The notes under the pieces: model-generated
The model's input: only the letters and a program-made list of their open reading frames with translations
What the model was told of the DNA's origin: nothing
The model's database searches: none
Assembly (NCBI RefSeq): GCF_900199185.1
Contig: NZ_OBMI01000002.1
Location: 806,001-870,000 of the forward strand
Reading direction: 5' to 3'
Origin: Sphingomonas guangdongensis
Lineage (GTDB): Bacteria > Pseudomonadota > Alphaproteobacteria > Sphingomonadales > Sphingomonadaceae
Length of the DNA: 64,000 bases
Program-made: the position numbers and the translations under genes
In this document: positions 53,203 through 63,362 of the stretch, piece by piece
How the letters are laid out: every line of letters begins with the position of its first letter
Position numbering within the stretch: position 1 is the first letter of the stretch

Positions 53203-53955
53203 TCACCCGGCCGCGCGCCGTATGTCGAAACGGATCCGCACCCAGGTGCCGGTCTTCGGCTTGCCGTTCACGGTCGGCGGGCGCACCAGGAACTGCCAGG
53301 CGGCCTGCCGCATCATACGCGCGAGGCCGGAGCCGGGCGATTCGCCGAGCTCCCGGCAGTCCTCCACATGAAAGCGATCAATGGTGCGGCACACGATCAT
53401 GCCCCAGCCCTCCGTGGTGCGCGGCGGCATGTAGGTGGCGAGCTCCGCCCGGGTAGGCTCGCGGTACCATTCGGCCGGGTAGAGCGTCTCGCCTCCTGGC
53501 GCTGCGCCCGGTTCCCCCGGCGTGCTGTTGCCGCCGCCCACATCGGCGAGCGTGGTGCCGCTCGCCGCGCCGGGATCACGGGCGATCCGGCCGATGTCGG
53601 TCGCGGCGAAGTCCGATCGGCTCATTCGCATGAAGTCGGGCAGGGCGACGGGCGGCTCGACTGGCGGCGGCGGGGCCACAGGCGCAGGGCGAGGGCGCTC
53701 CGGCTGCGGACGTCGCTCGGTTACGCGACGCGGCTGTTCGGTCCGCCGGGCGGAAATTTCCGCCTTCTCGCCGCTCGCCACGTCGAAGGTCGCGAGCGCG
53801 CGGCCCGGGTCACCCGGCTCTCGTAGCCCCGCGCCGAGCCACAGCAGGGCGAGCAGCAGCAGGAGCAGCAAGATTGCGGACAGCAGGATCGCGCCCGCGC
53901 GGCTCCCGATCGATCCGGCGGGCCGGTACGACGATGACTGGTACGCCGCGGACAT
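53203..53955 (-). CDS. TonB-like proline-rich membrane protein
   Basis: A 250-aa protein: one N-terminal membrane span (AGAILLSAILLLLLLLALLW), a long proline/arginine-rich linker (RPQPERPRPAPVAPPPPVEP), and a C-terminal domain with PPRTTEGWGMIVCRTIDRFH and MMRQAAWQFLVRPPTVNGKP. Overall it resembles periplasm-spanning TonB/TolA-like anchors but lacks a clear TonB C-terminal fold. It lies between yceI and ilvC and is likely independent of both. Confidence 0.6.
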   Translation of the reverse strand: MSAAYQSSSYRPAGSIGSRAGAILLSAILLLLLLLALLWLGAGLREPGDPGRALATFDVASGEKAEISARRTEQPRRVTERRPQPERPRPAPVAPPPPVEPPVALPDFMRMSRSDFAATDIGRIARDPGAASGTTLADVGGGNSTPGEPGAAPGGETLYPAEWYREPTRAELATYMPPRTTEGWGMIVCRTIDRFHVEDCRELGESPGSGLARMMRQAAWQFLVRPPTVNGKPKTGTWVRIRFDIRRAAG

Positions 53956-54016
53956 GCCCTGCCGCCGCTACAGCACCCGCCCGGCCGCGACAACGACCGG
54001 GCGCGGACCTTGCGCG

Positions 54017-55676
<1,660 letters not shown>

Positions 55677-55820
55677 CTGATCCTCACTCCCCTCCCTGGA
55701 AGGGAGGGGTCGGGGGTGGGTTGCGTCATGGCGGTGTACGGTGGGCGTGGTGGATGCGGTTCAGTACCGCGGTTATCCATCCACCCCCGAACGTTCGCTT
55801 CAAGGCAGGAAAGCAGAACG

Positions 55821-57605
55821 TCAGACCAGCGCCTTGGCCTCATCGTCGAGGGTGCCTGATACCTCGTTCGCCTGCAGGATCATCTCCGTGTGGCTGGCGC
55901 CCGACGGGATCATCGGGAAGCAGTTGGCGAGCTTGGCGACACGGCAGTCGACCATCACCGGGCCGTCATGGTCGAGCATCGCGGCGATGCCGTCGTCGAG
56001 CGCGTCCAGCGTCTCGATCCGGATCCCCTTCCAGCCGTACGCCTCCGCCAGCGCGACGAAGTCGGGCAGGCTGTCCGAGTAGCTGTGAGCGTATCGGCTC
56101 TCATAGGTCAGCTCCTGCCACTGGCGGACCATCCCCATATACTCGTTGTTGAGGATGAAGACCTTGACCGGCAGCTTGTACTGTGTCGCGGTCGCGAGCT
56201 CCTGGATGTTCATCTGGATGGATGCTTCGCCCGCGATATCGATGACCAGCGCACCAGGGTGGCCGAGCTGCGCGCCGATCGCCGCGGGCAGGCCGTAGCC
56301 CATCGTGCCGAGCCCGCCGGAGGTCAGCCACTTGTTCGGCGCCTCGAACCCGAAGTGCTGCGCGGCCCACATCTGGTGCTGGCCGACCTCGGTCGAGACG
56401 ATCGGCGCGCGGTGCTTGGTCGCTTCGTAGAGCGCGCGCACCGCCCGCTGCGGCATGATGGTGGTGCCGTCGCCCTCCGGAAACTGGAGGCAGTCCTTGG
56501 CGCGCCACTCCGCGATCCGGCCCCACCAGTCGGCGAGGTCTGGCTTCGGGTGCGCCCGCGCCTTCCACACCTTGACCATTGCCTCCAGTGCGTGCCCCGC
56601 GTCGGCGACGATCGGCAGATCGATGCGAACGGTCTTGTTGATCGAGGATCGGTCGATATCGATGTGGACCTTGCGGCTGGTCGGCGCGAACATCTCCAGC
56701 TTGCCGGTCACGCGGTCATCGAAGCGCGAGCCGATCGCGATGATGAGGTCGGCCTGGTTCATCGCCCAGTTCGCCTCGTAGGTCCCGTGCATCCCGAGCA
56801 TCCCCAGCCAGTTCGGACTGGAGGCGGGCAGTGCGCCTAGCCCCATCAGCGTCGAGGTGACCGGCGCCCCCGACAGACGGACGAGCTCGCGCAGGAGCTG
56901 CGACGCCCCCGGGCCCGAGTTGATGATGCCGCCACCGGTGTAGAGCACCGGGCGCTCGGCAGCGGCGAGCATGTCCACCGCAGCCTCGATCGCGGCCAGA
57001 TCGGGCTTGACCTGCGGGCGGTAGGTCTTGTGCTGGATGGGCCCGGGGCGGCTGTAGCGCGCGGTTGCGACCTGCACGTCCTTGGGCACGTCGACCACGA
57101 CCGGTCCGGGCCGGCCGGAGGTCGCGATGTGGAACGCCTCGTGGATCGTCGCGCCGAGCTTGGCCGGATCCTTCACCAGGTAGTTGTGCTTGGTGCAGTG
57201 GCGCGTGATGCCGACGGTGTCCGCCTCCTGAAAGGCGTCGGTGCCGATGAGCGTGGAGGGCACCTGGCCGGTGATGACCACCATCGGGATGGAATCGAGC
57301 AGGGCGTCGGTGATGCCGGTGACGGCGTTGGTCGCGCCGGGCCCTGAGGTGACTAGCACCACCCCTGGCTTGCCGGTGGCGCGCGCGTACCCTTCCGCCG
57401 CGTGGGTCGCGGCCTGCTCGTGGCGAACGAGGATGTGACGGATCGCACGGCGGCCGCCGGACGCCTGCGCCTGCTTGAACAGCGCATCGTAGATCGGGAG
57501 CACCGCGCCACCGGGATAGCCGAAGATCACTTCGACCCCGAGATCGGCCAGCGCCTCAACCAGGATGTCGGCTCCACTCTTCTCCGTCACAACCACAGCT
57601 TCCAT
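55821..57605 (-). CDS. ilvB: Acetolactate synthase large catalytic subunit
   Basis: A 594-aa thiamine-diphosphate enzyme: the catalytic glutamate is in HILVRHEQAATHAAEGYARA, FAD/ThDP regions include TSGPGATNAVTGITDALLDS and YGLPAAIGAQLGHPGALVID, and the ThDP motif IAGEASIQMNIQELA leads to FILNNEYMGMVRQW. It has GE instead of GD at the ThDP-Mg motif, a variant that, as I recall, occurs in other alphaproteobacterial IlvB. Start ATG 57605 (MEAVVVTEKSGADILV). Confidence 0.93.
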   Translation of the reverse strand: MEAVVVTEKSGADILVEALADLGVEVIFGYPGGAVLPIYDALFKQAQASGGRRAIRHILVRHEQAATHAAEGYARATGKPGVVLVTSGPGATNAVTGITDALLDSIPMVVITGQVPSTLIGTDAFQEADTVGITRHCTKHNYLVKDPAKLGATIHEAFHIATSGRPGPVVVDVPKDVQVATARYSRPGPIQHKTYRPQVKPDLAAIEAAVDMLAAAERPVLYTGGGIINSGPGASQLLRELVRLSGAPVTSTLMGLGALPASSPNWLGMLGMHGTYEANWAMNQADLIIAIGSRFDDRVTGKLEMFAPTSRKVHIDIDRSSINKTVRIDLPIVADAGHALEAMVKVWKARAHPKPDLADWWGRIAEWRAKDCLQFPEGDGTTIMPQRAVRALYEATKHRAPIVSTEVGQHQMWAAQHFGFEAPNKWLTSGGLGTMGYGLPAAIGAQLGHPGALVIDIAGEASIQMNIQELATATQYKLPVKVFILNNEYMGMVRQWQELTYESRYAHSYSDSLPDFVALAEAYGWKGIRIETLDALDDGIAAMLDHDGPVMVDCRVAKLANCFPMIPSGASHTEMILQANEVSGTLDDEAKALV

Positions 57606-57642
57606 AGACAAGTGAGAGGCGGCTGCTAAACGCAGCAAAACG

Positions 57643-58581
57643 TCACGTCAACCGACGATTGCGCAACTTTAATTCAAACAGTTGGATAAGGCTGGAATGA
57701 TCCAATTCCTCCGCGCGCGTCCAAGTCGGTGGTGGCTGGTGGCGGAACCAGGTGTACTGCCGTTTCGCATATCGCCGGGTGGCCTGCCGCGCGCGCTCGA
57801 GCGCCGCCTCACGATCAAGCGTGCCGCCGAGCATCGCCGCGATTTCCGGCACGCCGATCGCGCGCCGGACCGGCGCGTCGGCCGGCACGTCGCTCCGTGC
57901 GAGAAGTGCGGCGACCTCGACCGCGGCGTCGCCGTCGAACATCGCGGCGAGCCGGCGGTCGCAGCGCTCGACGAGCCAGGCGCGGGGCGGCAGCAGGACG
58001 GTCGCGCTCAGTTGCACCGCGTCCGCTATGCCGCCGGTGCGGGCGGCCTGCCACTCGGCGAGCGGCCGACCCGTTGTGCGGATCACCTCCAGTGCGCGGG
58101 CAACGCGGGTGGTGTCGCTCGCGTGGAGCCGTGCGGCGGCGGCGGGGTCGAGCCGTACGAGTTCTGCGTGGTTCGCGGCAACCGGTGCCGCGCGGACGGC
58201 TGCGCGAACCGCCGGGTCGATCGCGGGGACCGGTGCGATCCCCTCCAGCAGCGTGCGGAGGTAGAGCCCCGTCCCGCCGACTAGGATCGGCAGCTGTCCC
58301 TCTGCGTGCGCCGCCGCGATCGCGGCGCGCGCCTCGGCCGCCCAGCGCGCCGCGGAGTAGCTGGTGTCGGCGCCGTCAACATGCCCGAACAACTGGTGCG
58401 GCGCGCGCGCCTCCTCCGCCGCGGTCGGCCGCGCGGAGAGCACGCGCAGGTCGGCATACACCTGGCTCGCGTCCGCGTTGATGACCACGCCGTTGTTCCG
58501 CTCGGCAAGTGCCAGCGCCAGCGCGGACTTGCCGCTCGCGGTCGGCCCTGCAATGAGCGCGAGGCGGGGAAGGGAAGCCAT
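57643..58581 (-). CDS. miaA: tRNA dimethylallyltransferase
   Basis: A 312-aa enzyme adding dimethylallyl to A37 of UNN-reading tRNAs. P-loop [16 protein letters not shown] (12-27), the [16 protein letters not shown] region, and [20 protein letters not shown] plus [16 protein letters not shown] are canonical; a C-terminal [12 protein letters not shown] is the tRNA-binding element. Divergent from serB. Confidence 0.95.
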   Translation of the reverse strand: MASLPRLALIAGPTASGKSALALALAERNNGVVINADASQVYADLRVLSARPTAAEEARAPHQLFGHVDGADTSYSAARWAAEARAAIAAAHAEGQLPILVGGTGLYLRTLLEGIAPVPAIDPAVRAAVRAAPVAANHAELVRLDPAAAARLHASDTTRVARALEVIRTTGRPLAEWQAARTGGIADAVQLSATVLLPPRAWLVERCDRRLAAMFDGDAAVEVAALLARSDVPADAPVRRAIGVPEIAAMLGGTLDREAALERARQATRRYAKRQYTWFRHQPPPTWTRAEELDHSSLIQLFELKLRNRRLT

Positions 58582-58583
58582 GT

Positions 58584-58676
58584 CACCCTCTACCCTGTCC
58601 GCCCCGAGCGTGTCGAAGGGCGTGTCGCAGGCGAGACGCGTCGGTCACGTGCTTCGACAAGCTCAGCACAAACGGG
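58584..58676. repeat. Intergenic inverted repeat of the sphingomonad type
   Basis: The arms GAGCGTGTCGAAG and CTTCGACAAGCTC face each other over a short spacer between the divergent miaA and serB genes. Translated, this produces the RPERVEG/ASTSSAQ-type strings often seen in over-called sphingomonad proteins. Confidence 0.7.
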
Positions 58677-58683
58677 GGCGTGG

Positions 58684-59556
58684 GTGTACGTTGCAACGAT
58701 TATCGGTCCGCTTTCCGACAACACGCTCGACGACGGCAGCGCCCGCCTCGTCGCTACGGGCTGCGCGCCCGGCAGAACCGCTTGGCTCGACTGGGGTAAG
58801 GCGGCCGACATCTTCTTCGAGCACGATCCCGCGGCCGCGCGCACGGCGCTGGAGGGCGCGTTCGCCGACACAGATGTCGTCGTCCAGCCTGCCGCCACTC
58901 GCGAGAAGCGGCTGCTCGTTGCCGACATGGATTCGACCATGATCACGGTCGAGTGCATCGACGAACTGGCCGACTATGCCGGCATCAAGCCGCAGATCGC
59001 CGAGATCACGGAACGCGCGATGCGCGGCGAGCTCGACTTCGCGGGCGCGCTTGACGCCCGGGTCGCGCTGCTGAAGGGGCTGGAGGAGGGCGCGATCGAT
59101 CGCTGCCTTGCCGAGCGGGTCCGCCTGATGCCAGGCGCCCGCACACTGGTGCAGACCATGCGCGCGCGTGGCGCGTACACTGTGCTGGTATCGGGCGGGT
59201 TCATCCGCTTCGCCGAGCCTGTGGGCGAGCAGATCGGGTTCGACCGGGTGATCGCCAACCGTTTGAACGTCGTGGCGGGCGCACTCGACGGCACGGTCGC
59301 CAAGCCGATCGTCGACAGCGGCACCAAGGAACTCGCGTTGGCCGAAGCGTCAGCGGAGCGCGGGCTGTCCGCGGAGGCGACGCTGGCGGTCGGCGACGGT
59401 GCCAATGACCTCGCGATGATCGGCAAGGCTGGGCTCGGCGTCGCCTTCCATGCCAAGCCGATCGTCGCGGCGGCGGCCGGTGCCCGGATCGATCACGGTG
59501 ACCTGACCGCGCTGCTCTGGGCGCAGGGGATCGCGCGGGCGGACTGGATCGGCTGA
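58684..59556 (+). CDS. serB: Phosphoserine phosphatase
   Basis: A 290-aa HAD-family enzyme ending serine synthesis. The nucleophile motif is VADMDSTMI, with GELDFAGALDARVALLKGL, motif II VLVSGGFIRFA and motif III TLAVGDGANDLAMIGKAGLG. A preceding regulatory-like region of about 80 residues is present. GTG at 58684 is favoured; upstream in-frame sequence is repeat DNA. It uses the standard SerB architecture. Confidence 0.93.
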   Translation: MYVATIIGPLSDNTLDDGSARLVATGCAPGRTAWLDWGKAADIFFEHDPAAARTALEGAFADTDVVVQPAATREKRLLVADMDSTMITVECIDELADYAGIKPQIAEITERAMRGELDFAGALDARVALLKGLEEGAIDRCLAERVRLMPGARTLVQTMRARGAYTVLVSGGFIRFAEPVGEQIGFDRVIANRLNVVAGALDGTVAKPIVDSGTKELALAEASAERGLSAEATLAVGDGANDLAMIGKAGLGVAFHAKPIVAAAAGARIDHGDLTALLWAQGIARADWIG

Positions 59557-59588
59557 TCCCTTCCTCAAGGCCGTCGCGGGCGACAGGT

Positions 59589-60587
59589 TCAGCCGCGCAC
59601 GACCACGCAGGGGTTGCCGCTGGCCTTGGCCGGTCCGCACGAGCGCTCGGCCTCCGCGGAGCTCGCGAAGCCGCCGACCTGGAGGCGGGTGAGCGCGCCG
59701 GCGCGAACGAGGTAGGGCGTCTTGCCGGCAAAGCCGCCGGCGCGCTGCAATTGGGCGAACAGCGCGCGTGCATTGCCCTCGTCACGGAAGGCGCCGAGCT
59801 GGACGCGGAACGGGCCGGAAGCCGTCTTCGGCGCAGGCGCAGCACGGGTAGGGGCGCTTGCGACCGGCGTTGGCCGCGGCGCGGCGGGTCGGCGTGCCGA
59901 CGACTGCTCAGCGACCTCGGCAGTCGGCTGAGCGGTAGCGCGGGGAGTCGAGCGTGGGGTCGGCCGCCCCGTTTCGCGCGCCCGTGCGGGTGCCTCCGCG
60001 ACGACGACGGGCGACGTGGCGCGCCCAGCCTCGCTCTCCAGCGTGCGGGCGAGCTCCGTCCCCTTCTGCCGATCCGACAGGCTGATGTAGCGGTCCATCT
60101 GCGCAAGCGTTGCGGTCGCCTGGGACAGGCCGGCGCCGGATGCGCGGGTCATCAGCGCATAGGCGCGCACCCAGTCGCGCGCGACCACGTCCGCGTTGAA
60201 GTACATGGTGCCCAGCACATATTGCGCGCGCGGTTCGCCGCGCCCTGCCGACTTCTCCAGCCAGGTCACCGCGCGGTCACGCTTGTTGTTCTGGAATAGC
60301 GCGAGACCGTAGTTGTCCGCCGCCTGGCGATGGCCCTGCTCGGCGGCCTTGCGGTACCATTCCTCCGCCATCGGCAGGTCGACGGGCACGCCGCGACCGA
60401 GCTTGTAAGCTTGCCCCAAGTTGAACTGAGCATCGGCATCGCCCGCGACCGCGGGGCCGCGCCACTCCTCGACCGCGCGGCGATAGTCGCCGCGGCCCCA
60501 GGCGTCGACGCCTGCCTTCACGTCGGCCGCGGCGGGCACCGCCGCCACCATCGCCACCATCGCCGCCCCCGTGCAGAGCCTGTGCAT
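59589..60587 (-). CDS. Sel1-repeat and SPOR-domain protein
   Basis: A 332-aa exported protein: signal peptide (GAAMVAMVAAVPAAAD), Sel1/TPR-like repeats (GDADAQFNLGQAYKLGRGVP, EEWYRKAAEQGHRQAADNYG, AQYVLGTMYFNADVVARDWV), a basic-proline linker, and a C-terminal SPOR peptidoglycan-binding domain (FRVQLGAFRDEGNARALFAQ, YLVRAGALTRLQVGGFAS). Probably a septal cell-wall factor. It is convergent with serB and divergent from parA. Confidence 0.87.
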   Translation of the reverse strand: MHRLCTGAAMVAMVAAVPAAADVKAGVDAWGRGDYRRAVEEWRGPAVAGDADAQFNLGQAYKLGRGVPVDLPMAEEWYRKAAEQGHRQAADNYGLALFQNNKRDRAVTWLEKSAGRGEPRAQYVLGTMYFNADVVARDWVRAYALMTRASGAGLSQATATLAQMDRYISLSDRQKGTELARTLESEAGRATSPVVVAEAPARARETGRPTPRSTPRATAQPTAEVAEQSSARRPAAPRPTPVASAPTRAAPAPKTASGPFRVQLGAFRDEGNARALFAQLQRAGGFAGKTPYLVRAGALTRLQVGGFASSAEAERSCGPAKASGNPCVVVRG

Positions 60588-60775
60588 CCTTGAACCTCGG
60601 TCCGTTCTTCACCCGTGATTAACGCGCATTAGCCATCGAGATGCAAAGAAATCGTGACCAAACGGCGTGCCGGCGCGGCGCAGCTTAATCGTTACACTCT
60701 CGCGCGAATTAACCGCTTCTTATCACCCTGCATGCCAGTGGTGCCTCGGAACCGAACACGTCGGGAAGGGTGGGA

Positions 60776-61489
60776 ATGCGCGTTTTGGCAATGGCGTCGC
60801 AGAAGGGCGGATCCGGAAAGACGACGCTTTCCGGACATCTGGCCGTGCAGGCGCAGCTCTCCGGCGCGGGGCCGGTCGTGCTGATCGACATCGATCCGCA
60901 GGGCTCGCTGTCCGACTGGTGGAACGAGCGCGAGACCGAACTGCCGGCCTTCGCCCAGACCACGGTGGCGCGGCTCGCTGCCGACCTGGAGGTGCTTCGC
61001 CAGCAGGGCTTCCGCCTGGCCGTCATCGACACGCCGCCCGCAATCACCATGGCGATCCAGAGCGTTATCGCGGTCGCCGAGCTGGTCGTGGTGCCGACCC
61101 GGCCGAGCCCGCACGACCTGCGCGCGGTCGGCGCGACCGTCGACCTGTGCGATCGGGCGGGCAAGCCGCTGATCTTCGTCGTGAATGGCGCAACCCCCAA
61201 GGCACGGATCACCAGCGAGGCCGCGGTCGCCCTGTCTCAGCACGGCACCGTCGCCCCCGTCACCATCCACCATCGTACCGACTTCGCCGGATCGATGATC
61301 GACGGCCGCACCGTCATGGAGCTCGACCCCAAGTGCCGCTCGGCGCAGGAGGTTGAGGCGCTGTGGACCTATATCTCCGACCGGCTCGAGAAGAACTTCC
61401 GTCGGACCGTGTTCGCCGCGCCGAACAGCAGCACCGGTTTCGCTCCCCCCCGCCCGGCCGCCGGCTTCGGCCGCCGCGTGGTCAGCTGA
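60776..61489 (+). CDS. ParA-family ATPase (chromosomal)
   Basis: A 237-aa ATPase with deviant Walker A KGGSGKTT, A' motif LIDIDPQGSLSDWW and Walker B-like LAVIDTPPAITM. It belongs to the MinD/ParA group and resembles the single-gene ParA found before a short RHH-like gene and a SPOR protein in sphingomonads. Start ATG 60776 with GGGAAGG upstream. Distinct from the element ParA. It may place a cell-envelope or chromosome complex; the role is unknown. Confidence 0.85.
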   Translation: MRVLAMASQKGGSGKTTLSGHLAVQAQLSGAGPVVLIDIDPQGSLSDWWNERETELPAFAQTTVARLAADLEVLRQQGFRLAVIDTPPAITMAIQSVIAVAELVVVPTRPSPHDLRAVGATVDLCDRAGKPLIFVVNGATPKARITSEAAVALSQHGTVAPVTIHHRTDFAGSMIDGRTVMELDPKCRSAQEVEALWTYISDRLEKNFRRTVFAAPNSSTGFAPPRPAAGFGRRVVS

Positions 61490-61499
61490 GGGAGCAGTC

Positions 61500-62051
61500 A
61501 TGTTCGGTTCGTCCAAGCCATCGGCGTCGCTCTCCTCCGGCCTGCTCGCCCGCAAGGGCCAGGCGCGCCCGGCGATGCGGCCACAGGGTTTCCACACCAC
61601 GTCGATGAATCTCGAGGATCTCGGCTGGAACGACATGGGCGAGGAGGCGGGACCGGTGGTGCCGCTTGCACCCATCGTCGACACGCCGACCAAGGCGCTG
61701 CCCGCGGCAAGGCCGCCGGTGCTCGTCGAGCGCGCCGAGCTGGAAGAGGCGATCGCGCCGACACCGGCGCCTGCACCCGCGCCGCTGCCGGAGCCGACGC
61801 CTGTCTCCATGGCGGTCGCCCGGCGGCTGACCCGCGACGTGCAGGCGAAGGCGGGCAAGGCCGCGTTCACGCTGCGGCTCGATCCCGACCGCCACCTGCG
61901 CCTACGGCTCGCCTCGGCGACGCGCCACCGCTCGTCGCAGGCGCTGATGATCGACGCGCTCGACGCGCTGCTCGCGACGCTGCCGGAGATCGAGCACCTC
62001 GCGGATCAACTCAAGACCGACCGGACCGCTGCCCAAGGGGGGAAAGCATGA
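61500..62051 (+). CDS. RHH-like protein paired with the ParA ATPase
   Basis: A 183-aa protein with a disordered proline-rich middle (IAPTPAPAPAPLPEPTPVSM) and a C-terminal RHH-like part (KAAFTLRLDPDRHLRLRLAS, then RHRSSQALMIDALDALLAT). The ten-nt gap to the ParA gene and the ATGA overlap with the SPOR gene make a three-gene unit. Partner function as ParA cognate DNA-binding or adaptor is inferred. Confidence 0.7.
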   Translation: MFGSSKPSASLSSGLLARKGQARPAMRPQGFHTTSMNLEDLGWNDMGEEAGPVVPLAPIVDTPTKALPAARPPVLVERAELEEAIAPTPAPAPAPLPEPTPVSMAVARRLTRDVQAKAGKAAFTLRLDPDRHLRLRLASATRHRSSQALMIDALDALLATLPEIEHLADQLKTDRTAAQGGKA

Positions 62052-63355
62052 AGACCCGCACCATCATCGCCGCAAGCCTGCTGGGCGTGGCGAGCGTCGC
62101 TGGCGGCATCGCCGCCAACGCCTCCATCGACACCGGAGCGGAGCGCCGCGCCGCCGCCGAAGCAAAGGACGCTGCCCGCGCGCTCGCCAAGCGCAAGGCG
62201 GAGCGCGCGATCACCAACGCCGAGCAGGCGGTGGCGCTGTCCCCGCGCAATGCCGCATACCGAACGCTGCTCGGCAAGGCCTACCTGCTTGGCGGGCGAT
62301 TCACCTCTGCGGCCGGCGCGCTCAGCGACGCGCTGTCGCTCGACCCGGCGGACGGCGCGGCCGCGCTGCACCTCGCCCTTGCGCAAATTGCGCTGGGCGA
62401 GTGGGGTGCCGCGCGTGAGACGCTCACCACGCACGAAAAGGCCATTCCGACGACCGACCGCGGTCTGGCGCTGGCGCTCGCCGGCGATCCGTCGACGGCC
62501 GTCGAGGTGCTGAGCGCCGCGACCCGCGACGGGGCGGCCGATGCCAAGACCCGGCAGAACCTAGCGCTCGCGCTCGGACTTGCCGGTCGCTGGGCGGAGG
62601 CGAAGACGATCGCCGCGTTCGATGTCGGCCCGGCCGAGATCGACGCCCGCATCCGGCAGTGGATGGTGTTCGCGCAGCCGAAGACCGCCGCCGACCAGGT
62701 AGCCTCGCTGCTCGGCGTGGTGCCGGTCGAGGATGGGGGTCAGCCCGAGCGGCTGGCGCTCAACACCACCGCGCCGACCGCGCTCGCGGTTGCGCAGCCG
62801 GTCGATCCGGTCGACGCCTTCATGCCCGGCGCGAGCGCGGACGCGACGCCGACGCCGACGCTCGAGCCGGTAGCGGCGCAGACCGCCGAGGTCGCCTTCA
62901 CCGCCGAGGTGCCGGCGAAGTCGGCAACCGCTGTCGCCTTTGCGGAGCGCCGCGAGGTCGTGCAGACCGTCGCCACCCCGCCGAGCACGCCCGTTTCGCT
63001 TGCCAAGCCGGTCCGCAAGCCTGCCGTGGTCCGCACGGCCGTGCCGGCGCGCGTGCAGAGCGGCAATTTCTACGTCCAGCTCGGCGCTTTCCAGAACGTC
63101 GGGGTCGCGAAGGATGCGTGGGGCCGCCTGTCGCGGCGCTACACTGCGCTTTCCAGCTACACGCCCTATGGCGCGCGCTACAGCGCGAACGGCGCCAACT
63201 TCTACCGACTGGCGGTCGGAGGCTTCAGCCGCGGCGATGCCGACCGGCTGTGCCGCCAGGTGCGCGCGAACCGCGGCGTCTGCTTCGTGCGGGCAGGGGC
63301 GGGCGACCAGGTCGCGGCGTGGTCGCGCAAGGGCGTGCAGCTCGCTGCCCGCTGA
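62048..63355 (+). CDS. TPR and SPOR-domain exported protein
   Basis: A 435-aa protein with signal sequence (IIAASLLGVASVAGGIAAN), TPR-like helices (ERAITNAEQAVALSPRNAAY, AGALSDALSLDPADGAAALH), a proline/threonine linker, and a C-terminal SPOR domain (GNFYVQLGAFQNVGVAKDAW, FYRLAVGGFSRGDADRLCRQ). It forms the third gene of the ParA cluster and is homologous in layout to the protein encoded at 59589-60587. Confidence 0.87.
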   Translation: MKTRTIIAASLLGVASVAGGIAANASIDTGAERRAAAEAKDAARALAKRKAERAITNAEQAVALSPRNAAYRTLLGKAYLLGGRFTSAAGALSDALSLDPADGAAALHLALAQIALGEWGAARETLTTHEKAIPTTDRGLALALAGDPSTAVEVLSAATRDGAADAKTRQNLALALGLAGRWAEAKTIAAFDVGPAEIDARIRQWMVFAQPKTAADQVASLLGVVPVEDGGQPERLALNTTAPTALAVAQPVDPVDAFMPGASADATPTPTLEPVAAQTAEVAFTAEVPAKSATAVAFAERREVVQTVATPPSTPVSLAKPVRKPAVVRTAVPARVQSGNFYVQLGAFQNVGVAKDAWGRLSRRYTALSSYTPYGARYSANGANFYRLAVGGFSRGDADRLCRQVRANRGVCFVRAGAGDQVAAWSRKGVQLAAR

Positions 63356-63362
63356 CCGAGGA

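Noticed and set aside
58306..58683. N-terminal extension of the SerB frame
   Set aside because: The extra residues translate intergenic repeat DNA between miaA and serB; the family starts at about the GTG at 58684.
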